Below, in pieces: positions 28,154-36,909 of a stretch of 64,000 nt of DNA (the first letter of the stretch is position 1; each line of letters opens with the position of its first letter). The DNA lies in assembly GCA_009664345.1 (NCBI GenBank), contig CP043547.1, positions 2,322,709 through 2,386,708 of the forward strand, given 5' to 3'. This DNA comes from Planctomycetales bacterium 10988 (GTDB taxonomy: Bacteria; Planctomycetota; Planctomycetia; Pirellulales; Pb10988). Below the pieces are notes generated by a model. The model did not search any database. It worked only from the letters and a program-made list of their open reading frames with translations, and was not told where the DNA came from. The translations under genes were made by a program, and so were the position numbers.

Positions 28154-29149
28154 ATGAAAGTCGCGGTTTTTCATACGAAAAGATATGACCGAAATTATTT
28201 AGAAAAGGCAAATGAAAGTCATGGACTTACGCTGAAGTATTTTGAACCAAGGTTAACACCCAATACCGCTGCTTTGGCAAAAGGTTTTGAGGCCGTTTCC
28301 GTCTTTGTTCATGATCAGGTCGATGCGGAAGTTTTAAACATCTTAGCTGACGGTGGAACGAAGTTTATCGCGCTTCGTTGTGCAGGATATAATAACGTCG
28401 ATTTGCACAAAGCAGATGAACTAGGAATTCAAGTTGTCAGAGTCCCCGCCTATTCTCCTTATTCCGTGGCGGAATTTACCGTGGGCTTGATGCTTTCCTT
28501 GAGTCGTTATTTACATCGAGCTTATGCAAGAGTACGTGAAGGGAATTTTTCTATTGATGGGTTTGTGGGAATGGAATTGCATTCGAAAACCATCGGGATC
28601 ATTGCCACCGGAAAGATCGGTACCCTCGTCGCACGGATTGTTTCTTCGTTTGGGTCAAAGGTCTTAGCCTATGACAAATATCCTAACGAAGAATGTAAAC
28701 AATTGGGTGTTGAATATGTTGCAAGTATGGATGAGATTTGGAAACGTTGTGATCTGATCTCTCTTCATTGTCCTCTGACACCGGAAACAGAACATTTAAT
28801 CAATGAAGAGACACTGGAAAAAATGAAACCCGGCGTCATGATCATCAACACAAGCAGGGGAAAATTAATTGATACCACGGCTGCGATTCAAGGATTGAAA
28901 AAAGGAAGGATCGGCGCGCTCGGTTTAGATGTGTATGAAGAAGAAGAAAATCTTTTTTACGAGGACCTTTCCGACCGCGTTCTACAAGACGATCTCATTG
29001 TGCGATTGTTTACCTTTCCCAATGTATTGATTACGAGTCATCAAGCATTCTTTACCGATACGGCTTTACATAATATAGCAACAACAACCCTAGAGAATTT
29101 AACAACTTTAGCCAAACACCAAAGCTGTCCTAATGAAGTGAAACCTTAG
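28154..29149 (+). CDS. ldhA: D-lactate dehydrogenase (fermentative, LdhA type)
   Basis: 331 residues, aligning along its length with enterobacterial LdhA. Landmarks: ALRCAGYNNVDL, the NAD loop ATGKIG (first Gly of the usual GTGKIG replaced by Ala), the catalytic arginine in NTSRGKLIDT, LGLDVYEEE, and the catalytic histidine in SHQAFFT. It reduces pyruvate to D-lactate with NADH. Codons are visibly AT-richer than in neighbouring genes, hinting at transfer. Its neighbour larB belongs to the lactate racemase cofactor pathway. A terminator follows. Confidence 0.93.
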   Translation: MKVAVFHTKRYDRNYLEKANESHGLTLKYFEPRLTPNTAALAKGFEAVSVFVHDQVDAEVLNILADGGTKFIALRCAGYNNVDLHKADELGIQVVRVPAYSPYSVAEFTVGLMLSLSRYLHRAYARVREGNFSIDGFVGMELHSKTIGIIATGKIGTLVARIVSSFGSKVLAYDKYPNEECKQLGVEYVASMDEIWKRCDLISLHCPLTPETEHLINEETLEKMKPGVMIINTSRGKLIDTTAAIQGLKKGRIGALGLDVYEEEENLFYEDLSDRVLQDDLIVRLFTFPNVLITSHQAFFTDTALHNIATTTLENLTTLAKHQSCPNEVKP

Positions 29150-29168
29150 AATGTTTTACTATTGAATA

Positions 29169-29210
29169 CAGCCCATCAAGCTCGATTACTTATGGGCTGC
29201 TCTTTTGTTT
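29169..29210 (+). terminator. Terminator of ldhA
   Basis: CAGCCCAT and ATGGGCTG form an 8-bp stem with a 15-base loop, followed by CTCTTTTGTTT, 19 bases after the ldhA stop. Confidence 0.75.
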
Positions 29211-29253
29211 GGACGGAGCGGTTTATTTTGTTTTTCGAAAATAGAGACCGTTG

Positions 29254-29955
29254 TTAATAGGCACCACGTTGGCGGCCTGCTCGACTTAATTGAAGAATAT
29301 AATAGAGGACGGTCCCAATCGAAGAGAGCGTAGCCGCAACATAGGTCCATGCCGCGGCATTGAGAACTTTATTGACATAGGTCATCTCTTGGGGTCCGGC
29401 GATACGGAGTTCCGGCAGTAATTGTTTCGCGCGGTTACTTGCATCAAACTCCACCGGCAAATTGACCACTTGGAAAAACACGATGATCGAATAGAGGGCA
29501 ATGCCGACTAACATCAGCGTTCCTGACATGGCAAATCCCAAAACAATTAACATGATCCCCAGATTGCTGCCTATCCCTGCGAAGGGAACCACGGCGTTTC
29601 TCACCACGAGAAAGCCATAACGTTCGGCATCTTGAATGGCATGCCCTGCCTCGTGCCCAGCGATCCCGACCGCGGCCGCCGTGCGGGCGTTATAGACTCC
29701 TTCGCTAAGGCGGAGGACTTTCGTACGGGGATCATAATGATCCGTAAGCATTCCACCGACTTGCTCGATTTTGACATTGGTGAGCCCAGCGATATCCAAA
29801 ATCTCTCGGGCCGCTGCCGCTCCGCTCTTTTTGGCGGGGACTTTACTCCCTTGAGCGAACTGGGATTTCACTCGGTACTGCGCCCACATTCCTAAGAGGA
29901 AGGCCGGAGCAAGAAAAATAAAGTACATCGGATTGGCGTGAAGTGGATCAATCAT
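29254..29955 (-). CDS. YugP-type zinc metallopeptidase, membrane-bound
   Basis: 233 residues. A membrane helix lies near residues 10-27, the zinc motif HEAGHAIQ is near residue 100, and two or three further membrane helices follow (about 118-150 and 200-222). The LPVEFDASNRAKQLL segment is typical of this family of HExxH membrane proteins. Substrate unknown; probably envelope protein quality control. Convergent with ldhA. Confidence 0.9.
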   Translation of the reverse strand: MIDPLHANPMYFIFLAPAFLLGMWAQYRVKSQFAQGSKVPAKKSGAAAAREILDIAGLTNVKIEQVGGMLTDHYDPRTKVLRLSEGVYNARTAAAVGIAGHEAGHAIQDAERYGFLVVRNAVVPFAGIGSNLGIMLIVLGFAMSGTLMLVGIALYSIIVFFQVVNLPVEFDASNRAKQLLPELRIAGPQEMTYVNKVLNAAAWTYVAATLSSIGTVLYYILQLSRAGRQRGAY

Positions 29956-30605
29956 AGGTGTTTCCTCGGTTTATTTTATCGATTCCGGCAAAAGCCAAAA
30001 CCGGAGTCTCGTAATACATGTGTCCTGATCAACAGCACAGCGAAAAAAGTGCCGAACCTGATCATTATTTTGTAAAAGCTTGTTTTATCCTAGCCTCTAA
30101 GATGCTTTTGAGAAGTAAGAAAACGGCTTTAGCTGCTGTTGGTAGGGATTTCCAGTGAATCTTGGCTGGATTTCCTACTGTTCTGTCAGGGTTTGAGGGA
30201 AGTTGTGTGAAGGAATTGGCCGATGTGGTTAAAGGAAAACTTTAGAAAATAGAAAAATTCTTGATAAACCCATAATTTATATTCGCTTTCCAATCATAAA
30301 TAGAATAAACTAAGTGTTCAACGCTACAGATTATCTAATTTATTCCAAAAAGTTCATTTTTGGGGTGGTCGAAGACCAGGATTGTAGTAGCATTTCGACT
30401 GACACCCACCGTACGTCCATTAACGTTGTACCGAACTATCTCAAGATGGACATAGGCCGCTGAATGCCCCCAGTCGGCTCCATCTTCATGTAGTTTGCAA
30501 AGGGTGGCCAAACCTCTTCTTGGCTCCGATACTGATCGAATTTGACCCTTAGGAAGTGGGATTGGCAGGGATTCCATTTCTCATATTTTACATGAGATTT
30601 TAGTT
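29956..30605. other. Intergenic region between divergent genes
   Basis: 650 bases, AT-rich on the left. The right half carries a possible small minus-strand gene at 30335-30577 (listed separately) and must also hold the promoter of the DnaK-like gene. GGATTTCC occurs twice about 20 bases apart near 30147-30175. No other signal was seen. Confidence 0.4.
30335..30577 (-). CDS. Possible small protein of unknown function
   Basis: An 80-codon frame starting at ATG with only a weak GAGA upstream. The composition is protein-like (EDGADWGHSAAYVHLEIVRY), with a mix of charged and hydrophobic residues unlike the Ser/Arg-rich shadows elsewhere, but no family is recognised. It starts 28 bases from the divergent DnaK-like gene, so it would share its promoter region. 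It may be the remnant of a longer gene. Confidence 0.3.
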   Translation of the reverse strand: MESLPIPLPKGQIRSVSEPRRGLATLCKLHEDGADWGHSAAYVHLEIVRYNVNGRTVGVSRNATTILVFDHPKNELFGIN

Positions 30606-32462
30606 ATGGAACCTTCTCGGAAAATCATCGGGATTGATTTAGGGACAACCCATTCTGTCGTTGCCATTCTTGACGGGAAAGAGCCTCGCTTGATCCCGAA
30701 TCCTGAAGGGGAACGCATCACCCCGAGTGTTGTTCATTTTGCTTCCTCTGGCGAAGTGGTTGTAGGAGAGGCGGCTCGTCGGCAGTCCGTCATTCATCCA
30801 AAGCGGACCGTTTCCTCCGTCAAACGACTGATGGGAAGACGTTTCAGTGAGCTTGAAGAGGAAGGGCTCCAAACCCCTTATGTCCTTTCTCCAGGGGAAC
30901 ATGACTATGCCCGAATCCTCATCGATCAGCGAGAATATTCTCCGGCGGAGATTTCGGCATTCATCCTGCGGCAATTAAAAGAGTCCGCGGAGAGTTTTTT
31001 GGGAGAGCCAGTCAATCGGGCGGTGATTACCGTTCCTGCCTATTTCAATGACGCCCAACGGCAAGAAACGCGGGATGCAGGACGAATTGCAGGTCTGGAA
31101 GTCGAACGCATTTTGAATGAGCCGACGGCCGCTGCCTTGGCTTTTGGACAGACACGCGGCCAGCACGAAACCATTGCCGTCTTCGACCTCGGAGGGGGAA
31201 CCTTCGACATTTCGATTTTAGAAGTCTGTGACGATGTCTTCAATGTGATCAGCACGAGTGGAGATACGCACCTTGGAGGCGATGACTTCGACGATTTATT
31301 GGTGGATCATGTGGCCGAAGAGTTTCTCGCAACAGAAGGAATCGACCTTCGCGATGATCCTTCTTCGTTACAACGACTCTATGAAGTCTGTGAAAAGGCC
31401 AAGCGAGAGTTGAGCACTTGCCATTCCACCGAGATCGTTATCCCGTTCGTAGCCGCGACCGCGCAAGGGGCCAAGCATCTCAATTCCACCATCAATCGCG
31501 CTCGCTTCGAAGCGATGATCGACCCCTTGTTGGAACGCTGCCAAGAGCCGGTCATGCTGGCTTTGGAAGATGCCGAGATCGAACCGCATTTGATTGATCA
31601 TGTCATTTTGGTAGGGGGTTCTACGCGAATTCCTCGCGTCAGACAATTCGTCGAGGAACTTTTTGGCCGACCAGCAAACCATCACAGCGTTCATCCGGAA
31701 GAAGCCGTCGCTCACGGAGCCGCCATTCAAGCGGGCGTGCTGGCTGGGGATTATCAGGATTTGCTGCTGTTGGATGTGACTCCCTTGACTTTGGGTGTGG
31801 AAACCATGGGGAGCAAGATGTCACCGGTGGTTGCTCGAAACACGAAAATTCCGATTCAACGCCAACGGAGTTTTACCACGGCGATCGATAACCAAGAGAG
31901 TGTCGCGATTCGTGTCTTTCAAGGAGAATCGAAACATACCAAAGAGAACCGACTCCTGGGAGAATTTTTCCTGGAAGACCTGCCCCCTGAGCCGGCAGGC
32001 GAACCGCAAATCGAATTGACTTTCGATATCGACGCCGATGGAATTTTGCATGTCTCCGCGATTCATGCCGGTTCCGGACAAGAACAAAAAATTCGAATCA
32101 CGCAGGCCAATGGCTATTCGGATGAAGAAATTGATCTGATGCGGCAACAGGCCGATTTCCGCTCGGAGGAGAATACCCGCAATCACGATCGGATCGAAGC
32201 CGAAGATGACCTGATGCGGCGCTGCTATCAGCTTGAAAAAGTCTTCCGGCAAAATGAGCATCGTCTTCCCGAAGACCTTCAGGAAGAGATTGCCGGCCTG
32301 TTGGATTATGCTCGACAGATCACCCAAGGAGACAATTCCGAGGAGATGCTCGCGATGGTCCAGGAAGTCGAATCAGCCCATGCGGAGATCCTCTCGATCA
32401 TTCAAACGGATGTCAGCGATAGTATCCGTTCGATCTTCGAAGACTCGCCTCCCCAGGATTGA
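30606..32462 (+). CDS. dnaK: DnaK-like Hsp70 chaperone
   Basis: 618 residues. The ATPase domain is complete: GIDLGTTHSVVA, the catalytic lysine in SVKRLMGR, NEPTAAALAFG, DLGGGTFDISIL and LVGGSTRIPRV. A substrate-binding beta domain follows from about 385 (LLDVTPLTLGVETMG) and a helical lid to the end. It lacks the acidic EEV-type C-terminus of the housekeeping DnaK, and no dnaJ or grpE is adjacent, so it is probably a paralogue. First of three Hsp70 genes in 10 kb; the symbol denotes the family. Confidence 0.9.
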   Translation: MEPSRKIIGIDLGTTHSVVAILDGKEPRLIPNPEGERITPSVVHFASSGEVVVGEAARRQSVIHPKRTVSSVKRLMGRRFSELEEEGLQTPYVLSPGEHDYARILIDQREYSPAEISAFILRQLKESAESFLGEPVNRAVITVPAYFNDAQRQETRDAGRIAGLEVERILNEPTAAALAFGQTRGQHETIAVFDLGGGTFDISILEVCDDVFNVISTSGDTHLGGDDFDDLLVDHVAEEFLATEGIDLRDDPSSLQRLYEVCEKAKRELSTCHSTEIVIPFVAATAQGAKHLNSTINRARFEAMIDPLLERCQEPVMLALEDAEIEPHLIDHVILVGGSTRIPRVRQFVEELFGRPANHHSVHPEEAVAHGAAIQAGVLAGDYQDLLLLDVTPLTLGVETMGSKMSPVVARNTKIPIQRQRSFTTAIDNQESVAIRVFQGESKHTKENRLLGEFFLEDLPPEPAGEPQIELTFDIDADGILHVSAIHAGSGQEQKIRITQANGYSDEEIDLMRQQADFRSEENTRNHDRIEAEDDLMRRCYQLEKVFRQNEHRLPEDLQEEIAGLLDYARQITQGDNSEEMLAMVQEVESAHAEILSIIQTDVSDSIRSIFEDSPPQD

Positions 32463-32552
32463 GGCAAGCCTCGAACCTCTGATGCCCGCTAAAATCAGAA
32501 CACATTTTCTCCTAAAAAACACGAGAGGGAGATTTTCCTGCTCGGTTTTGCT

Positions 32553-32607
32553 TTGACGACTCTTTGGAAAAGTTTAGAATAGGAGTCACGTCGTTCTGCG
32601 TGATTCC
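32553..32607 (+). promoter_or_regulatory. Promoter and leader hairpin of the 152-residue protein gene
   Basis: TTGACG (32553-32558) and TAGAAT (32575-32580) are 16 bases apart, a near-consensus sigma-70 promoter. The transcript would begin close to a 9-bp hairpin, GGAGTCACG with CGTGATTCC (32582-32607, one G-T pair), and a leader of about 180 bases precedes the start codon. A smaller hairpin, AAGGG with CCCTT, lies around 32618-32632. Confidence 0.55.
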
Positions 32608-32767
32608 ATTCTTCTGAAGGGTTTGTCCCTTGGAGCCTTTTCGCTTCTTTCCCTTCCGCATGGCTTTTCAGCTCCGATTGCTGCCTGTTACAAGGAGAAG
32701 AGGTTTGAAAAGGGCTCTAGCTCTTCGCTACTTTTGCCTACTTGGCTAGCTTGATGAGAGAACCTCG

Positions 32768-33226
32768 ATGAGTACTTCAAACAACCAAAATCTCGACCAA
32801 AAGCGTTTCCTTGCCGAAATGGCCAAGGAAGAAGAGGTCATTGATCGCTATTCCAAGGGACAGCTTGCCCACTTTAGCGAAGCCTCCAAGGAAAAAGTTC
32901 AGGGGATTCAATTACCCAAAGGGGTCATGCTCCGCTACAACTTGGCCGAGTCGCTCTATTTTTACTTGGAAACGGCGGTCGATGGAGGCGGGATTGTCAC
33001 GAAGGTCTATGCCAGCAATAGCCCTTATGAAAAAGACAATCGCGTCATGGTCGGCGAAATGAGAACGCCGATCTTCGATGAAAAGACTGGTGAAGATTCC
33101 AACGTCGTCCACTCTCGCAAAGTGGAACAAGCCGTCAACGACTGGATTTCCTTCGTTGATGATCAAGCCGAAGTCGATGAGGATCAACCCTTCACCTCCT
33201 TCGCCATCGATGCCGGCGATAGTTAA
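32768..33226 (+). CDS. Protein of unknown function, 152 residues
   Basis: A soluble, acidic protein with no signal peptide or membrane segment. The N-terminus is charged and helical; residues ~55-125 look like a beta-rich domain (MLRYNLAESLYFYLE, VTKVYASNSPY). GAGAG precedes the ATG by about eight bases. It has its own strong promoter and long leader 300 bases after the DnaK-like gene. I do not recognise the family. Confidence 0.75.
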   Translation: MSTSNNQNLDQKRFLAEMAKEEEVIDRYSKGQLAHFSEASKEKVQGIQLPKGVMLRYNLAESLYFYLETAVDGGGIVTKVYASNSPYEKDNRVMVGEMRTPIFDEKTGEDSNVVHSRKVEQAVNDWISFVDDQAEVDEDQPFTSFAIDAGDS

Positions 33227-33282
33227 TCGACTCTGTTTTCAAGCTTGTCTAAATTTGCAACGTGGGTGGTCCTTTGAATTTC

Positions 33283-34182
33283 TTAATCTTCCATTCGGGG
33301 ATTCGGAATGAAAGGACCGCCTCGACAAGTTTTTAGATAATTCAAGGCATGCACTTGCCCAGTCATTTCCAGCTCGCTGTGATAGACCGGGTCGTGCCAG
33401 CCTTCGATATCGATCGTTCCTTGATAGCCATTCATTCGCAAGATACTGATCACATCCGACCAATTGGTATCTCCAAAACCGGGCGTGCGGTGATAGACAT
33501 AATCTTTCCCGCTACGAATCCCCTCTTTGCGAATGACATCCCAAAGCACCGTGGCGTCTTTGCCGTGGACGTGATAGACCTTCGAAACCCATTCACGCAG
33601 TTGCGGCAAGGGATCGATCAAGCTCACCATTTGATGACAAGGCTCCCATTCCAGACCGAGGGCATCGCTGGGGACTTCCGAAAACATGGCTTCCCAAGCA
33701 ACCGGAGCATGGGCGATATTCCATTCTCCCTTCTCCCAATCGCCCCCCATATTGCAGTTTTCGAAGGCGATCCGCACTCCCATATCTTCGGCCTGTCGAG
33801 CCATCGGACGGAAGACCTCTCCAAAACGACCATACGATTCCGAGATCGGTTTGTCCGTCAATCTCCCTGCGAAACCGCAGACCATGTTGCAACCAAAAGC
33901 CTCCGCTTTCTCGATGAGCTTGAACCAACTGAGCTGGGTCTGTTTGTCTTCCAGCGGATTGCCATAGACGCCGAGGCTACTGATCACCATCTCACGATCG
34001 GCCAAGGCCAAGAACTTTTTCACATCGTGAGCAAGCTGATTGAGATCGACATCAGCAAGATGTTTGTCAAAGACAAGTTGGTACGACTCAAAACCGTGCG
34101 GAGCGATTTGCTCCAAGTAAGAGATCGTGTGCGGCCCGGCAGGGACGATGGTTCCAATTCGAATATCTTCATGGGGTGACAT
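33283..34182 (-). CDS. Sugar phosphate isomerase/epimerase-family TIM barrel
   Basis: 299 residues of the xylose isomerase-like TIM-barrel superfamily (AP endonuclease 2 type). Metal-site residues are suggested by Glu in RIAFENCNMGG, Glu and His in GLEWEPCHQM, His in KVYHVHGKDA and Glu in GTIDIEGWHD. Cytoplasmic, no signal peptide. Planctomycetes carry many such proteins, assumed to act on inositols or uncommon sugars. Convergent with the previous gene and divergent from the DUF2760 gene. Confidence 0.88.
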   Translation of the reverse strand: MSPHEDIRIGTIVPAGPHTISYLEQIAPHGFESYQLVFDKHLADVDLNQLAHDVKKFLALADREMVISSLGVYGNPLEDKQTQLSWFKLIEKAEAFGCNMVCGFAGRLTDKPISESYGRFGEVFRPMARQAEDMGVRIAFENCNMGGDWEKGEWNIAHAPVAWEAMFSEVPSDALGLEWEPCHQMVSLIDPLPQLREWVSKVYHVHGKDATVLWDVIRKEGIRSGKDYVYHRTPGFGDTNWSDVISILRMNGYQGTIDIEGWHDPVYHSELEMTGQVHALNYLKTCRGGPFIPNPRMED

Positions 34183-34415
34183 GATCGCTAAGACTCCTGA
34201 AATCGACCCAAAAACCCTCGCGAAGTCGACTTTACTCCACTGAGGGTCTCTTGTTAGGCCAAGCTTTGCGTTATGATGAGAAAAATTTTTATGGATAGAA
34301 CCCGTTGGAGATGTACCAAGTTTCGGTCATTCTCGTCAACAATCGGTTTTGACATTGTCTCCTAATCTCTCCCCAACACCATAAGCTACTAGAAAGCGGA
34401 CCGTGAGGGCAAGTC

Positions 34416-34988
34416 ATGGGTAAGATCGGATTAGCATTTCGTCTTTTTTTTCGCACTCTGACCGATCAAGAGTTTGCGAACAAGGCCCAAAAGGTGGCGG
34501 ACGGAAAATTCACCCTGGAACCGCCACGCTCGGAAACGCCCGAGCCTCCAGCGGAGCCGCCTCCTCCGAAACCGGCCGCCAAGAAAAAGCCAATGGCCAA
34601 GGAACCAAGCCGCAGTGAGGCCTTGACCTTGATGGCGACCTTGCAACGCGAAGCCCGCTTTATCGACTTTTTGCAAGAATCACTCGATGCTTACAGCGAT
34701 GCCCAAGTGAAAGCGGCAGTCTTGGAAATTCACCGCGATTGCCGGAGTGTGGTTGAACGCCTTTTTGCAATCCGACCTCTTTTGGAAATCGAAGAAGGCG
34801 AGCCTTACGAAATTGAAGCCGGTTACGATACCGAACGCATCCGCGTCACCGGCAATGTGATGGGCGAGCCTCCTTACAAAGGGACGCTCTTTCATCATGG
34901 CTGGGAAGCAACCAAGTGCGAACTGCCGCAATGGCAAGGAAATACGAAATCGGCCAATGTCTTAGCCGCCGCGGAAGTTGAAGTCTGA
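34416..34988 (+). CDS. DUF2760-domain protein
   Basis: 190 residues. The N-terminal ~30 residues (GLAFRLFFRTL) are amphipathic, a Pro/Lys-rich linker covers ~33-63, and the DUF2760 domain spans ~65-185 (LQREARFIDFLQE, RDCRSVVER, GTLFHHGWEATKCELPQW). This family is found directly before Hsp70-like genes in several phyla and has no known activity. Here its stop is 13 bases before the start of an Hsp70 gene, so it likely works with that ATPase. GAGGG lies six bases before the ATG. Confidence 0.9.
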   Translation: MGKIGLAFRLFFRTLTDQEFANKAQKVADGKFTLEPPRSETPEPPAEPPPPKPAAKKKPMAKEPSRSEALTLMATLQREARFIDFLQESLDAYSDAQVKAAVLEIHRDCRSVVERLFAIRPLLEIEEGEPYEIEAGYDTERIRVTGNVMGEPPYKGTLFHHGWEATKCELPQWQGNTKSANVLAAAEVEV

Positions 34989-35001
34989 GAGAAGCACCAT
35001 C

Positions 35002-36801
35002 ATGCCAAACGAACCTCTATTCAGCATTGGGATCGATCTTGGAACCACCAACAGCGTCTTGGCCTACGTTTCCTTAAAAGATGAAGAGGCCCAGGTCCAA
35101 CGCTTGGCGATTCCGCAATGTGTGGCCCCTTCGACGATCGAAGCCCGGACTTCCTTGCCTTCCTTTGCCTATTTGGCCCCTGAAGCGGAATCGGAATCGG
35201 GCGAATACGATCTTCCTTGGCTGACGCAACCACGGTGCATTGTCGGAGAACTCGCCCGGAAGAAGAGTGCGGATACTCCGATGCGAACGGTCGTCGCCGC
35301 CAAGAGCTGGCTTTGTCATCATCGTGTTGATCGCCGGGAACCGATTTTGCCTTGGAATGCCCCAGAGGAACTTCCCAAACTTTCGCCGGTCGCTGCCTCG
35401 ACACAGTATTTGAATCACCTCGTTGCAGCCTGGGAAGCGGCTCACCCTGAAGCCCCCATTCAAGATCAACAAGTCGTGTTGACCGTTCCCGCCTCGTTCG
35501 ATGCCAGCGCTCGCGAACTTACCAGGGAAGCGGCCCAGCAAGCGGGAATCCCGGAGTCGATGATTCTGCTAGAAGAACCGCAAGCCGCTCTCTATGCTTG
35601 GCTTTCCGACTTGGGCGAGAAATGGCGAAAACGACTCACGGTCGATGATATCGTTTTAGTTTGCGACATCGGCGGTGGAACGACGGACTTCACGCTCATC
35701 CGTGTCGCTGAGGAAGATGGCAATCTGGAACTTCGCCGCATCGCGGTAGGCCGACATTTGCTCGTCGGTGGCGATAACATGGACCTGGCCTTATCGCACT
35801 TCGTCGCGCAGCAATTTCAAGAGAAAAAGGTAAAGCTGGACCCTTGGCAATCCGTTTCGCTCTGGCATTCCTGCCGCTTCGCGAAAGAAACTTTGCTTGG
35901 CTCCGAGGCACCTCCGTCCCATCCGATTTCGGTCCTGGGTCGAGGAAGTCGCTTGATCGGTGGGACCGTTTCGCTTGATTTGCAGCAAGAAGATGCCGTG
36001 AAAATGATCCTTGATGGCTTCTTCCCGGCCTGCTCGGCAACCGCGAAACCGCAGCGCCGCCGTGGTTCCGGCTTCCAAGAAGTCGGCCTTCCCTTCGAAG
36101 CCGATCCCGCGATCACCAAGCATTTAGCTTCCTTCTTGGCCATTCATGGCGAAGAAGATGCCCCGATTCAACCGACGCATCTGTTGCTCAATGGTGGCGT
36201 TTTCAAATCTTCCTCCTTGCGAGAACGTCTCCTTGCGGTGTTAGGCAACTGGTCCGCCGATGGGGCCGAGCCGGAGAATCTCACAGCCGCTGAAGACCTC
36301 GATCACGCCGTTGCCCGCGGGGCCGCCTATTATGGATTGGCCAAAGAAGGCAAAGCGATTCGCATCCGTGGTGGAACGGCTAGGGCCTATTATGTCGGGG
36401 TTGAAACCGCCGGCCTGGCGATCCCCGGCGCTCCGCGACCTTTGCGAGCCGTTTGCGTTGTGCCGCACGGGATGGAGGAAGGGACCGAAGTGACCGTTCC
36501 TTCCGAAGAGTTCGGCCTCATCGTTGGTGAGCCGACTCAGTTTCGTTTCTTCAGTTCCGCGATCCGCAAAGATGATCAGCCGGGACAATCCCTCGCCCAA
36601 TGGGGTGAGGAAGAACTCGAAGAGACCGATCCCCTCGAAGCGACCTTGACCGCCAGCCCGGAATGGGAAGATGACTACGTTCCCGTTCGCTTTGAAACGC
36701 ACCTGACGGAATTGGGGCAACTCGAGCTTTGGTGTGTGAGTACGATTTCCGATGAGCGGTGGAAGCTGGAATTCAGCGTTCGCGAAGAGGATGAAACGTA
36801 A
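35002..36801 (+). CDS. Hsp70-family ATPase partnered with DUF2760
   Basis: 599 residues from the ATG before PNEPLFSIG; an in-frame TTG overlapping the preceding gene is less likely. The nucleotide-binding domain has GIDLGTTNSVLA, AAKSWL (position of the catalytic lysine), EEPQAALYAW, DIGGGTTDFTLI and LLNGGVFKSS. After the ATPase only a short beta-rich region remains, ending with THLTELGQLELWCVS; the peptide-binding cleft and helical lid of DnaK are missing or unrecognisable. It is probably a specialised ATPase switch. The third Hsp70 of the cluster shares its family-specific inserts. Confidence 0.92.
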   Translation: MPNEPLFSIGIDLGTTNSVLAYVSLKDEEAQVQRLAIPQCVAPSTIEARTSLPSFAYLAPEAESESGEYDLPWLTQPRCIVGELARKKSADTPMRTVVAAKSWLCHHRVDRREPILPWNAPEELPKLSPVAASTQYLNHLVAAWEAAHPEAPIQDQQVVLTVPASFDASARELTREAAQQAGIPESMILLEEPQAALYAWLSDLGEKWRKRLTVDDIVLVCDIGGGTTDFTLIRVAEEDGNLELRRIAVGRHLLVGGDNMDLALSHFVAQQFQEKKVKLDPWQSVSLWHSCRFAKETLLGSEAPPSHPISVLGRGSRLIGGTVSLDLQQEDAVKMILDGFFPACSATAKPQRRRGSGFQEVGLPFEADPAITKHLASFLAIHGEEDAPIQPTHLLLNGGVFKSSSLRERLLAVLGNWSADGAEPENLTAAEDLDHAVARGAAYYGLAKEGKAIRIRGGTARAYYVGVETAGLAIPGAPRPLRAVCVVPHGMEEGTEVTVPSEEFGLIVGEPTQFRFFSSAIRKDDQPGQSLAQWGEEELEETDPLEATLTASPEWEDDYVPVRFETHLTELGQLELWCVSTISDERWKLEFSVREEDET

Positions 36802-36832
36802 GAAGTTCAGATTTCATAGAAAAGTAGTTTCC

Positions 36833-36876
36833 GAACTAAAAAAGCATCCACCCAGTATAAAGGCCGAGGGATGCTT
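36833..36876 (-). terminator. Terminator of the minus-strand membrane protein gene
   Basis: AAGCATCC and GGATGCTT form an 8-bp stem; on the minus strand the stem is followed by a run of T (the A-run at 36838-36843 on the plus strand). It lies 34 bases after the stop of the gene ending at 36910. Confidence 0.7.
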
Positions 36877-36909
36877 CGAAAATAGATTCAATTCTCTTAT
36901 TACGAAAAC

